Assembly: GCA_905221605.1 (NCBI GenBank) | Contig: CAJNDS010000623.1 | Location: 7,501 to 71,500 of the forward strand | DNA from: Symbiodinium natans | Lineage: Eukaryota; Sar; Dinophyceae; Suessiales; Symbiodiniaceae | Direction of reading: 5' to 3' | DNA: 64,000 nt | Part shown: one piece after another, positions 52,536 to 63,974 of the stretch | Numbering within the stretch: position 1 is the stretch's first letter | How the letters are laid out: the number at the start of each line of letters is the position of its first letter | Made by a program: the position numbers and the translations under genes | The notes under the pieces: model-generated | The model's input: the letters and a program-made list of their open reading frames with translations, nothing else | What the model was told of the DNA's origin: nothing | The model's database searches: none

Positions 52536-52872
52536 ATTGTTCATGATGTGAGGGAGGCGGTCGTGGGCAAGAAGGGGGTAGAGACGGTTCCGTTTCCGGG
52601 TGAGGAAAAGGGCAAGAAGAGGAGTCGGGCATTCACTGGAAAAAACACTTCAAAAAACACTTCACCTCTCAGTCTAAATGATCAAGGGTTCCACTTCATT
52701 TCCAGGTACAGGGGGGCAGCGGGGCTGGTTTTTGGGCCTCAGGATTTTAGGTCTTTCAATCTTCCCCTTCCCTGAACCCTTGCTCCCGTTTTTAAGGCTC
52801 TCTCCCAGCCCTCCCCCACTGCTCTAGCTCCCCCCCCCCGCTGCCCCCACTCTTGCCCGCCTCCCCCCCACC

Positions 52873-52984
52873 CCAACCAAGTTCCAAGCCAAAGTAACAG
52901 AAAGCTGGTGCGGCCACCAGCCCCCACCAAGTTCCAAGCCAAGTTGTAACAGCAAGCTGGTGCGGGCCACCAGCCCGCACCAAG
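52873..52984 (+). repeat. Two 53-bp minisatellite units opening copy B
   Basis: Two forward units, the first with deletions, preceded by a C-rich run. Confidence 0.9.
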
Positions 52985-53109
52985 GGGGCAGGAGTGGGGG
53001 TGTCATTTCTTCCAAACGAACGGCGGATGCAACACGAACTGGACACTACCCCGGAAACGACGTGTCTTAGGGCTGCAACGCAAGCCCGCCTGCCCCCTGC
53101 CCTCCCTCA

Positions 53110-53222
53110 CCAGCTTGCTGTTACAATTTGGCTTGGAACTTGGTGCGGGCTGGTGGCCCGTGCCCGCTTTCTGTTAGGAGCTTGGTGGGCCCGCACCAGC
53201 TTTCTGTTTCAATTTAGCTCGG
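53110..53222 (-). repeat. Inverted minisatellite units (copy B)
   Basis: About two units in reverse orientation, a shortened version of 51717-51975. Confidence 0.9.
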
Positions 53223-53305
53223 AGCCCCCCCGCCTCACCTCTTGCCCTTTACCTCACCCCACCGCCAGCTAGACGCATCCAGGATCTGTTAGGTGGCGAG
53301 AAGTA

Positions 53306-53388
53306 TGTCAGCTGTGGGGCTCGAGCCCACGCGCACTTGCGTGCAGTGGATCTTAAGTCCACCCCCTTAACCACTCGGGCAAACTGAC
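53306..53388 (-). tRNA. tRNA-Leu(UAA)
   Basis: 83 nt. Acceptor GTCAGTT pairs with AGCTGAC (one G-T pair). Anticodon arm GTGGA-CTTAAGA-TCCAC gives anticodon UAA, reading UUA. The long variable arm TGCACGCAAGTGC marks it as a class II tRNA, and the T arm GTGGG-CTCGAGC-CCCAC is perfect. Position 54 is C instead of the usual U. It pairs with the damaged copy at 52041. Confidence 0.88.
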
Positions 53389-53708
53389 TGTGTCCTAAAG
53401 GCTACTTCCCTCCCTCCCAGCAAAGAAACACTCCAGATAGAGCGCGCCATCAGTTTGAAATTTTAGATGAGTTTGCTTGTGAACAAAGAGGCAGTGCAGC
53501 AACTTCACCGTTTGTAGGAGCTGAGAAAATCAAGTTTTTTGGATGGGATGCGCTTTGGGGGGAAAAACTTTAATTAGAGGATGTTTGCTGGCCGCACACG
53601 GATCAAGTGCCTCGCGAGATGAGCAAACACGCAGTCCCTCTTGTGCGCCTGAGGTCAGAAAAGTCCCTGTCAGTCATACAAGAGTGTGTGCTGGAGGCAG
53701 GATCCCAA

Positions 53709-53780
53709 GTTCCTTTAGCTCAGTGGTTAGAGCGATGGTCTTATGAGCCATAGGTCGCGGGCTCAAACCCCGCAAGGAAC
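53709..53780 (+). tRNA. tRNA-Ile(UAU)-like gene
   Basis: 72 nt with a complete cloverleaf: acceptor GTTCCTT/AAGGAAC, D arm GCTC/GAGC, anticodon arm ATGGT-CTTATGA-GCCAT, T arm GCGGG-CTCAAAC-CCCGC. The anticodon is UAU, which reads AUA (Ile). G37 is unusual for a tRNA reading A-starting codons, and C54 replaces U54, so identity and function are not certain. Confidence 0.78.
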
Positions 53781-54215
53781 ATTGTTCATGATGTGAGGGA
53801 GGCGGTCGTGGGCAAGAAGGGGGTAGAGACGGTTCCGTTTCCGGGTGAGGAAAAGGGCAAGAAGAGGAGTCGGGCATTCACTGGAAAAAAACACTTCAAA
53901 AAACACTTCACCTCTCAGTCTAAATGATCAAGGGTTCCACTTCATTTCCAGGTACAGGGGGGCAGCGGGGGCGGTTGGGGGCTGGTTTTTGGGCCTCAGG
54001 GTTTTTGGGTCTTTCAATCTTCCCTTTCCCTGAACCCTTGCTCGTTTTTTTTTTAACCCCCCGCCTCCCCCCCCGTTAATAAGGCTCTCTCCCAGCCCCC
54101 ACGGGCTCCTCCCCCACTGCTCTAGCTCCCCCGCTGCCCCCACCCTCCCGCACCCCTTACCCGCGCCCTTTACCTCGTTTTAGGGGCTTTTCAACCCCTA
54201 ACCTGGAAGCGAAGT

Positions 54216-57200
54216 GTCAAGCCAAATTGTAACAGCAAGCTGGTGCGGGCCACCAGCCCGCACCAAGTTCCCAAGTTCCAAGCCAAATTGTAACAGAAGA
54301 CTGCCAGCCCGCACCAGCAAGCTCAAGCCAAGTTGTAACAGCAAGCTGGTGCGGGCCACCAGCCCGCAGCAAGTTCCAAGCCAAATTGAAACACAAAGCT
54401 GGTGCGGGCCAGCCCTCACCAAGCCAAAAATTGTAACAGCAAGCTGGTGCGGGCCACCAGCCCGGACCAAGTTCCAAGCCAAATTGTAACACAAAGCTGG
54501 TGCGGCCGCACCAAGTTCCAAGCCAAATTGTAACAGCAAGCTGGTGCGGGCCACCAGCCCGCACCAAGTTCCAAGCCAAATTGTAACAGAAAGCTGGTGC
54601 GGGCCACCAGCCCGCACCAAGTTCCAAGCCAAATTGAAACACAAAGCTGGTGCGGGCCACCAGCCCGCACCAAGTTCCAAGCCAAATTGTAACAGCAAGC
54701 TGGTGCGGGCCACCAGGCCGCACCAAGTTCCAAGCCAAATTGTAACAGAAAGCTGGTGCGGGCCACCAGCCCGCACCAAGTTCCAAGCCAAATTGTAACA
54801 GCAAGCTGGTGCGGGCCACCAGCCCGGACCAAGTTCCACCACCAGCCCGCACCAAGTTCCAAGCCAAATTGTAACAGCAAGCTGGTGCGGGCCACCAGCC
54901 CGCACCAAGTTCCAAGCCAAATTGTAACAGCAAGCTGGTGCGGGCCACCAGCCCGCACCAAGTTCCAAGCCAAATTGTAACAGCACGCTGGTGCGGGCAA
55001 CCAGCCCGCACCAAGTTCCAAGCCAAATTGTAACAGCAAGCTGGTGCGGGCCACCAGCCCGCACCAAGTTCCAAGCCAAATTGTAACAGCAAGCTGGTGC
55101 GGGCCACCAGCCCGCACCAAGTTCCAGGCCAAATTGTAACAGCAAGCTGGTGCGGGCCACCAGCCCGCACCAAGTTCCAAGCCAAATTGTAACAGCAAGC
55201 TGGTGCGGGCCACCAGCCCGCACCAAGTTCCAAGCCAAATTGTAACAGCAAGCTGGTGCGGGCCACCAGCCCGCACCAAGTTCCAAGCCAAATTGTAACA
55301 GAAAGCTGGCGCGGGCCACCAGCCAGCACCAAGTTCCAAGCCAAATTGAAACCAGAAGCTGGTGCGGGCCACCAGCCCGCACCAAGCTCCAAGCCAAATT
55401 GTAACAGCAAGCTGGTGCGGGCCACCAGCCCGCACCAAGTTCCAAGCCAAATTGTAACAGCAAGCTGGTGCGGGCCACCAGCCCGCACCAAGTTCCAAGC
55501 CAAATTGTAACAGAAAGCTGGTGCGGGCCACCAGCCCGCACCAAGTTCCAAGCCAAATTGAAACACAAAGCTGGTGCGGGCCACCAGCCCGCACCAAGTT
55601 CCAAGCCAAATTGTAACAGCAAGCTGGTGCGGGCCACCAGGCCGCACCAAGTTCCAAGCCAAATTGTAACAGAAAGCTGGTGCGGGCCACCAGCCCGCAC
55701 CAAGTTCCAAGCCAAATTGTAACAGCAAGCTGGTGCGGGCCACCAGCCCGGACCAAGTTCCACCACCAGCCCGCACCAAGTTCCAAGCCAAATTGTAACA
55801 GCAAGCTGGTGCGGGCCACCAGCCCGCACCAAGTTCCAAGCCAAATTGTAACAGCAAGCTGGTGCGGGCCACCAGCCCGCACCAAGTTCCAAGCCAAATT
55901 GTAACAGCAAGCTGGTGCGGGCCACCAGCCCGCACCAAGTTCCAAGCCAAATTGTAACAGAAAGCTGGTGCGGGCCACCAGCCCGCACCAAGTTCCAAGC
56001 CAAATTGTAACAGAAAGCTGGTGCGGGCCACCAGCCCGCACCAAGTTCCAAGCCAAATTGTAACAGAAAGCTGGTGCGGGCCACCAGCCCGCACCAAGTT
56101 CCAAGCCAAATTGTAACAGCAAGCTGCTGCGGGCCACCAGCCCGCACCAAGTTCCAAGCCAAATTGTAACAGCAAGCTGGTGCGGGCCACCAGGCCGCAC
56201 CAAGTTCCAAGCCAAATTGTAACAGCAAGCTGGTGCGGGCCACCAGCCCGCACCAAGTTCCAAACCAAATTGTAACAGCAAGCTGCTGCGGGCCACCAGC
56301 TCGCACCAAGTTCCAAGCCAAATTGTAACAGAAAGTTGGTGCGGGCCACCGGCCCGCACCAAGTTCCAAGCCAAATTGTAACAGCAAGCTGCGGGCCACC
56401 AGCCCGCAGCAAGTTCCAAGCCAAATTGAAACACAAAGCTGGTGCGGGCCAGCCCTCACCAAGCCAAATTGTAACAGCAAGCTGGTGCGGGCCACCAGCC
56501 CGGACCAAGTTCCAAGCCAAATTGTAACACAAGCTGGTGCGGCCGCACCAAGTTCCAAGCCAAATTGTAACAGCAAGCTGGTGCGGGCCACCAGCCCGCA
56601 CCAAGTTCCAAGCCAAATTGTAACAGAAAGCTGGTGCGGGCCACCAGCCCGCACCAAGTTCCAAGCCAAATTGTAACAGCAAGCTGGTGCGGGCCACCAG
56701 CCCGCACCAAGTTCCAAGCCAAATTGTAACAGCAAGCTGGTGCGGGCCACCAGCCCGCACCAAGTTCCAAGCCAAATTGTAACAGAAAGCTGGTGCGGGC
56801 CACCAGCCCGCACCAAGTTCCAAGCCAAATTGTAACAGCAAGCTGGTGCGGGCCACCAGCCTGGTGCGGGCCACCAGCCCGCACCAAGTTCCAAGCCAAA
56901 TTGTAACAGCAAGCTGGTGCGGGCCACCAGCCCGCACCAAGTTCCAAGCCAAATTGTAACAGCAAGCTGGTGCGGGCCACCAGCCCGCACCAAGTTCCAA
57001 GCCAAATTGTAACAGCAAGCTGGTGCGGGCCAAGTTCCAAGCCAAATTGTAACAGCAAGCTGGTGCGGGCCACCAGCCCGCACCAAGTTCCAAGCCAAAT
57101 TGCAACAGAAAGCTGGTGCGGGCCACCAGCCCGCACCAAGTTCCAAGCCAAATTGTAACAGAAAGCTGGTGCGGGCCACCAGCCCGCACCAAGTTCCAAG

Positions 57201-57420
57201 CCAAATTGTAACAGCAAGCTGGTGCGGGCCACCAGACCACACCAAGTTCCAAGCCAAATTGTAACAGAAAGCTGGTGCGGGCCACCAGCCCGCACCAAGT
57301 TCCAAGCCAAATTGTAACAGCAAGCTGGTGCGGGCCACCGGCCCGCACCAAGTTCCAAGCCAAATTGCAACAGAAAGCTGGTGCGGGCCACCAGCCCGCA
57401 CCAAGTTCCAAGCCAAATTG
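54216..57420 (+). repeat. 53-bp minisatellite, array 2 (~60 units)
   Basis: Same unit as array 1. Blocks of variant units recur: 54544-54980 repeats at 55468-55904 (shift 924 bp), 50222-50476 of array 1 matches 55256-55510, and a truncated-unit cluster at about 54357-54520 recurs at 56390-56560. Minus-strand frames of 1179, 1116 and 672 codons overlap here in three phases and are products of the repeat. Confidence 0.98.
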
Positions 57421-58557
57421 TCCGATTGTCCCCAAGAGGTAGAAGCCCCCAAATCGAATCGAAGAAGAAGATTTGGCACCCGCCTTCCGCAGGAGTTCCT
57501 TCCACTGGAAGGTGCGACCCAGGGTTGAGAGTTGATGAGGACTGAAGAACGCTCCAGTTGAAGACATCCAGTGGTTTGGAAAGGTTTTTTCGGGAAATTG
57601 GGAATTTCAGTATTGCATCTTAGGAGTAGATGCGAATTTTTCCTGGGTACTGCATTTGTTGGAGCAGGTGCATTTTGTTGGGAGTGGGGTGCAGTCAGAT
57701 TCCTCTCTTGCCTTTGCAGGGAGGGGGGCCATGTCATACTGTAGGTGAGGCCATCATAGTATCCTCTGGAAACTGGCTCACCGCTTCGGGAATTGAGTCG
57801 TTCTTTTTGATCAAGAAGGGTTTTTTGGCATGCTTAGTCACAAAAAGACATGTGACTTGAGTGAAAAGATGCTGGCTGTACCGTCGAGCTTTGTCATGGA
57901 GAGTACGCGGACACTGCAGTTGCTCGAGGTGACGTTCGACTGACTGACTTACATACGAGAGTTCGGAGGAGGGGTTGAGATGATGCACCAGTACTATGTA
58001 AGCCTGCGAAAGCCATGAATTCTGACGTTGAGGGCTAGGACTTGGTTTTTTCGTTGTATGATGTTCAAACATAGCAACAAGTATTGTGGAAGCTTGTTAG
58101 CGAGAAGCTGATTTAGTAGAGAGCGCACTAAGTTAAGGCTGCGAGACGTGGGCGTCACGTTGGCTAAAGACCGTGGGTGCCGGTGCGGTTACCTTAGACG
58201 GACGTGTTTTTGAAAGCTAACATGGTGGGTGGGAACCACCCGGCTTTCTTCGGACCCGCTAGGGGCCCAAACGCACACCTAAACCGTAGCCTGTGTCGAA
58301 GCACCTAAGCACGACAGTCTTCCAACCCTGGCAAGAAGCCACCAGGCTCCGTGCAGACCGGTGACATGTTGCCCATACCCCTGGATGGTGCCTACTTCCT
58401 CAAGTCCGCCGCCTTGAACATGTACGGCTTAGGATCCAGGGCTCCGCGTGTTGAGCCTTAAGGCTTTGGGGTTGCATGCCCTGGGACAGTCAGTTTCACC
58501 GAAAGGCCTTTCTACCTCTTGGCTTCGACCGGGTTCTGCTTACTGTTAGTCGGGAAT
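57421..58557. other. No gene recognised
   Basis: A minus-strand frame at 57734-58072 (112 residues) has mixed composition but no family I know. 58100-58330 contains several strong short hairpins (such as GGTGGGTGGGAACCACCC), but I could not match it to any known RNA. Confidence 0.4.
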
Positions 58558-58625
58558 GGGGGAATGAGGTACCCTATATAATCCCTTAAAGGGTAGAATA
58601 GAGGGCCCTAATTCCCTCATTCCCT
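58558..58625. mobile_element. Small palindromic element, family D (copy 2)
   Basis: GGGGGAATGAGGTACCCTA at the left; AGGGCCCTAATTCCCTCATT at the right; CCCTTAAAGGG in the centre. The inverted repeat extends outward: CTGTTAGTCGGGAATG before it and CATTCCCTACTAACC then AACAG after it. Confidence 0.65.
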
Positions 58626-61010
58626 ACTAACCAACAGTCGGGTTAAGTCAGGGCAGTTGGGGCTGATGTCATGTCCTTGGGCTTTCCAGATTCGGAGGTC
58701 CAGGGGCTGACTCGTGATGGTGTGTCATCCCCCCCCCTAATACTAAACACCCACCCCAATATTACATACCCCCCTTTTACGATAATATACCTCTACTGGA
58801 GGGAGGGTTTAAAATTGGGGGCAGGGGGGGGGGGGGGTTTATGTCTCGCTGCCCAGGTGGTGCCGCAGTGGCAGGGCCAAGTACAGGCAGCGGGGAGCAG
58901 AAGCTGGCTCAGGGGTTAGTTTTGAATCTAGGCCACAGACGGAGTGAGAGGTTGACTGAGTCCTTTCATCGCACATCTGGGCGACTCCAACGTGTGATCC
59001 GAATCCTTTAACCCTAGACTCCCTAGACCCGTTTTCACCTTGGACCCGGGCGTGTAAACCAACCCTGCCCAAAAGTGTGCTGACTGAAACCTTCACAGGG
59101 ATGGAAGGTAGAAGGAGATTTAAATTGTTGATTGGTGTTTCTCGGTGACTCTGCCTCTGCCTCTGCTTCCTCTGCCTCTGCCTCTGCCTCTGTCTTTGTC
59201 TCTGTCTGTTGAGCCTGTGTTGTCTCTGTCGTTGTTAGTGTTGGTGTGCTTTCTTGTGCAGGGGAGGTTGTCCAGGATATTCGTGGCTTGCGGTTAGCAA
59301 CAAGTCTTCGGCGAGGCTGTCAATGTTTGTTGGCAAAGCTTGCGCATTTCTTTTGTCAAGTGATGCCGGTCGAGCTTGCGAAGTCCGGTCGCAGTAAGAT
59401 GATTCATCCGCCATACATGAACAATACTCTACCCCAGGGTTGCGGATACAGTTGAGAGTTGGCTATCTTTTTCCTCGTCTCGATGGATGCCGTGTGTGCC
59501 AGGTATGTGAAGTGGGATGAGGCATCCAAGTCCATTGTCTGGAAGGTGCCCGGCCGGGATGCTCTGGGCCTGTCCTTCCGACACACCTCAAGCTGCGGGT
59601 TCCGGAGCCCCCTCCAGCCGAAAAAAGAGCCACATGCCCATTTCAGAAAAGCTGTGTGGCCAGTACTGAGAGAAACCGAATTTTGGCATGGTCCTGCACT
59701 TTGGTGGCGCGTTGCCCGCTGCATGCTTAGGTTTTGTTTGCCCACTCCTACGCATCGCCCGCAGCGAAGATAGAAACCTGATACCCTTCATGAGGGCAGC
59801 TGGTGAGGACAACGAATCGAGTTCGTCCCCGGCTGGGGTGCTCCCAGTCTGGAAGATCCAGGAGACACGGCACAGACTTTCCAAAGGCTTCAGAAGTCGG
59901 CTTGGCGGCTTGCGGCTCGAAGCTGTAGGGCACTGTAGGGGACAGATTCAGCACTGAAGGCCTGTGTCGCCGCGCGGCCCATAGCCCTTTGCTGTACACT
60001 TTTGAAGGGCCACCCCGTATGCGAAGCTCCGTTAGCTCTGCACCCCGGATGAACCGGGGATCGGTTCTGTTATGTTCTGTTTTCGAAGTGTCTTTCGCTT
60101 TGGTTTTGGCGCACAGGGTCTTCAGATCCCCAAGCTAGTGCAGTGGCGGTTTCGGCGTTGCGCCTTCGGCGGCGAGTTCAAGAACAAATTCTGGCATTCC
60201 CTGAGATGTCACGGGTCTTAGGCTTCCGTTGGGAGCATTCTGGGCACTTTTGTGTTGTAAGCTTTCTTGCCGCCATGTGAAATGGACTGCAGCTCGGGGC
60301 TACGAATCCTGATCCTCAGCCAATACCAGAGTCCAAGCTGGCAGGACATCTGCGTGGGCAAACGTACCCCGGTAGTCCTGCAGGTGCGAATTCTGGTGTT
60401 CGGCTCTGGTTTGTTGGACTTCAAGGCACAAACAGCATAGGCTTGAAGCATTGATTTCAGGCAGAATGCGTCGCCGCTTCGCTTCTTGCGCATGGGTGGA
60501 TGACGAACATGATCCTGTAGCTCGCAGTCGCCAGTTGCTCTGGCCTTGCTCCAGTACTTCCAAACGCCAAGCTTGACAATCCCCAGCCCAAAGGCGAAGT
60601 TGTGGGCACATCCACCCGAGCTTGCCATACCCGAAAGCCCCCAAGGCCAAGACCCTCGCACCGCAAACCATGTAAGCCCCCAAGCAGGCGGAGAAGCCGA
60701 ATCGGGCCCTGTGCTCTTGCTTGCGCCCTGGGCGAGGCTTGGCAGCGCTTTACCCTCAGAAGCCTTAAGGACTCAAGGCCCCAAGTTCAGCTCAGCGTAG
60801 CCCCTTCAGCCCCAGACGGTTGGGCTGAGCTGCCCCTGGGCCTAGCGGCTTGGGAGTTCACGCATCTAAGGGGTCAGGGGTTGGGGTTAAGCCGCGCGAT
60901 GCCGGACGTGCTTTTGAGCGTCGAACCTGTCAGGATAGCGACGCGCTGAGGGTTTCAGGGCCCTTGAAACCTGCCCCGAAACCCCGGCGAACGTGGTGGG
61001 ATTGGGGAAA
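58626..61010. other. No gene recognised; G run 58824-58837, (CTCTGC)n 59147-59206
   Basis: At 59492-59560 a possible exon encodes ARYVKWDEASKSIVWKVPG after an acceptor-like GTGCCAG. It loosely recalls adaptor mu-subunit domains but is too short to call. Confidence 0.4.
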
Positions 61011-61072
61011 TATAGGAGCCTTAACAATTCGAACAGGGTTTTGGTAATTATTCCCACCGACCCCTATAGTAG
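61011..61072 (+). mobile_element. Small palindromic element, family B (copy 5, degenerate)
   Basis: AGGAGCCTTAACAATTCGAA, then CAGGGTTTTGG, then CCCCTATAG match the left part of family B. The right end is decayed. Confidence 0.4.
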
Positions 61073-61185
61073 GCTTTCCATGTGTGCAGGCATTCCCAAG
61101 CTGTCCCCGGAGTTGGTGCTGTCAGCTGGGACCTCGGAGAGCTTCGAAAATTTCTCTGGATCCGTTTTTTGCAGTGCACCACAAC

Positions 61186-61300
61186 GGGGGTTTACGAAAA
61201 TACAATACTGCAGGGGGTACCTTTTTTGGAGGTTCCTATAATAAGGATAATACAATTTGGGGGGTATATTAAGGGTACCCTTATTTGTCGAATTACCCTA
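61186..61300. mobile_element. Family C-like element (degenerate)
   Basis: GGGGGTTTACGAAAATAC, GGGGGTACC, CCTATAATAAGGATAAT and AGGGTACCC follow the family C order, but the right end is not an exact inverted match. Confidence 0.4.
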
Positions 61301-63974
61301 ATAACGTCGGGGTTGTAGTTCTGGGCATGGGGTCCTGAAGTTTTGGGCCGCTGTCAGGCTGGGGCTGCGAAGTTCGGCGAAACATGCCCCCCCCCCCGCC
61401 CCCCGCTGCATACATTGCCTCCCCCTCCTCGTGCTCTGAAACTTGTGCTGCTGCTGTCGCATGACTATCTGTTAGACCTTTCTCACCTGTTTGCCCAGTA
61501 CAATGTGGAGGTTGCCCCCTGACGCTAGGCAGCAAGTGTTGTCAACCCTCCTTGATACCGCTGAGTATGAGAGCACCAGGGAGGCTGCATTCTTCCCACG
61601 CCCGCGTGTGCCAGTGGTGGGGGAACCGCTGCAAGTGCCACAACAGGACCTGAAACAGGAGAAGAGACTCATACGCTTGAGATGGAACAGCGACTCCAGT
61701 GCGATTCGCTATCGTAGCAGAAGCACCATCACTCAACACACAAATCTAAGGGTTGGGGTTGGCTTCATGCAGTCAATCCCTTTGCTTTGGCTTCACGCGG
61801 CAGTTCTTCTGAGACCCCAGCTGATCTTCGAACACCAGAATGCTCAACTCAGCTTGCTAGGTCGTGACCGACGACCGCACGCTCGACCTCCAGGCTTTTG
61901 CTTTTGGATTCAGATTCAGGGCTGGAGGGTCCAGAGCTGAGGGTGTTTTGGTGATGTTTTGTGCAGGGCGCATTCAGTTGAAAGCTGCGGCGATCTTGGA
62001 AGTCAACTCTTCTCTGGTCTTGTTCAGGTCGAATACAACCGATTTGTTTCAACTGCAGCGCCAATGCAGCATAGTAGTGGCCTTCGGAAATGCTTTTGGA
62101 CGACTTGGGTCCGATTCAAGTCCATACCAAGACGGAAACACGACATCTACCAAGCTGAGGGTTTAGGGAGTTTAGGGCCGGCAAGGGGTTGGATGGATCT
62201 TTTCCGGCTGAGGGATACAACGCAAAGACGCCGTGTGTGAGGCAGAGAACCCACAGCAGCACAAGCGCTGGGTGACACCTCCCTTCATTGACTGGGAAAG
62301 CGGGTGCAGAAGTTGGGTTTCAATCTTTTCAAGGTTGCATGGTCTATGGGTACATCCCTAGTTCTATGTTAGATTCATCCTACTTACATCCTGATTTGCG
62401 CGCGGTGAAGGAAAGTGCGTGCAGGTCCAATTCAAGTCGATGTTTGCTGATGTCCACTAATGTTCATGACTCTTCATGACATATGCTGTCTACAATGTGC
62501 TGAAGCTGTGGCATCTTGGGACTAAGGCCTTTGCTAAGCTAGCATTGACCAACAGAAAAGTCCGATGCCTGGTAGGCAGCATGCGACAGCCGATGTCTGT
62601 GACGTCTGTGTCGCTGGATATCATACGAACGTGTTCAGCTGAAGTAAACCGTAAAGGATTGGAGTCCAATAGGCCCAAGTTTTGGCTGGCTGCGATGACA
62701 GGTTGAGGGGCTGCGCATGCGATTTCAAGCCTATGCTGGCAGCTCAGCTTTGTGTGCTCAGTGAAGCAGAGGCCCCCTTCCAGATTGAGCCAACCTGACC
62801 AGAGTGACCTGTCCAGGCTTTATGGATTTAGGGTGTGGATGTTTCTGGGTCGGTGCAGAGCCTTAACCAGCAAGCAGTTGCAGGATTTCTTTGGTGAGTC
62901 GGTTTGGGATCTAAAGCCAAACATCTCGAACTGCCTAGACTCCTGAGACTCCTACACCATTACACCCTACACTACACCAAGCCCTAGAAAACCCCAAAAC
63001 CCTCGTCCCATAAACCTGAAACCTTAAGCGAACCCCAGCCGCTCTGTTTTCAGGTTCGAAACGAGAACTCGCTCGACCAGGCGGTGCAGATGAACTTCAA
63101 GGTTTTTCAGGGTTGACTAGAGCCTTTGGTTTCGGTTTTATGGTCAGGGCCTTGGGCTGGTCTTGGCTGGGAAGTCACCAAAGTGATGGTGGTGGCTCGG
63201 TTTAGGATTGGGGTCTGCGGATTCTCGGGCAATTCGCTTGGCTTGGAACAGCCAGAGTAGTACCCACTGGGCTCGTCCATACGAGAGAAGAGGAAGTCGT
63301 GTCACAGAGACGAAGCAAATGCAGCTTCTTGGGGTGTTAGGACTCAGATGAACATGCTGGGCCATGGCTCTTGGGAGTGTTGCCTACGTGGCATTGCACA
63401 CGCTTTCCAAACAGTTCAGAACTTAGGGCTTTGCACTGAACTTCACACCTGATTGTCACGTAGGCCTCGTACGGGGTCCACCTGCAAATCCACTTCAATC
63501 TTCTGCGCTTTTCTTTCTCAGAAAGCGATAAGTACTTCCAACACGCCTGAAGTCAGTTGCAGCCCCAACCCTTCACTAGCCATCAGGCCATCATCAGAGC
63601 GAACAAGGTGGGATGCCGAGAGTCGCTTGTTCAGACTTGTTCATTTCATCTTTGCCAAAAGTATGTGTGTATGGATACATACATCTTAGCTTTTTCAGTA
63701 TCAGGCGAGTGTGTGTGGGTGCATGAGAGATGCAGCAGCGTAGCCGCCACACCTTCAAGCGAACCAAGCTCTTGCACCACTTGCCGCAATTCACGACATG
63801 GCACTGTACATGTTTCAGAAGGTTCTCAGGAGGGTGCCCCACGGGGTCTGTGACTTCGCGTGTGTGCTTGTTTTCCTCCAGGTTACATGCATCAAAAAGA
63901 GAGGAATGAGCCGAACTCCGCTCAAAACCCCAGCAGCTGGATTTCCGAGTCGACACAGATATGCCGATCGTTCA
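61301..63974. other. No gene recognised
   Basis: Open frames up to about 150 residues (61491-61940) lack recognisable motifs. Confidence 0.4.

Larger units (their letters stand above)
51541..52775. repeat. Segmental duplication, copy A
   Basis: Last array unit, a GGGGGCAGGAGTGGGGGTGT spacer, inverted minisatellite units, tRNA-Leu remnant, common linker, tRNA-Ile-like remnant and a tail ending near TTTTGGGCCTCAGG. All of this recurs at 52933-54035 with small differences. Confidence 0.92.
52933..54035. repeat. Segmental duplication, copy B
   Basis: Tandem repeat of copy A in the same orientation, about 1.4 kb downstream. It has fewer inverted minisatellite units, and both of its tRNA genes are intact. 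Confidence 0.92.

Noticed and set aside
54198-57737. Minus-strand open frames of 672-1179 codons over array 2
   Set aside because: Same cause as array 1; overlapping frames cannot all be genes and nothing favours one.
58270-58300. Spliced-leader RNA gene (AACCGTAGCC)
   Set aside because: Only CCGTAGCC matches. The rest of the leader, the donor GT and the Sm-like site are absent.
58084-58330. Structured RNA candidate with GGTGGGTGGGAACCACCC hairpin
   Set aside because: I could not match it to snRNA, SRP or RNase P core motifs; local hairpins alone are weak evidence.
59492-59560. Adaptor mu-subunit-like exon (ARYVKWDEASKSIVWKVPG)
   Set aside because: Too short, with no neighbouring segment of the domain; resemblance may be coincidence.
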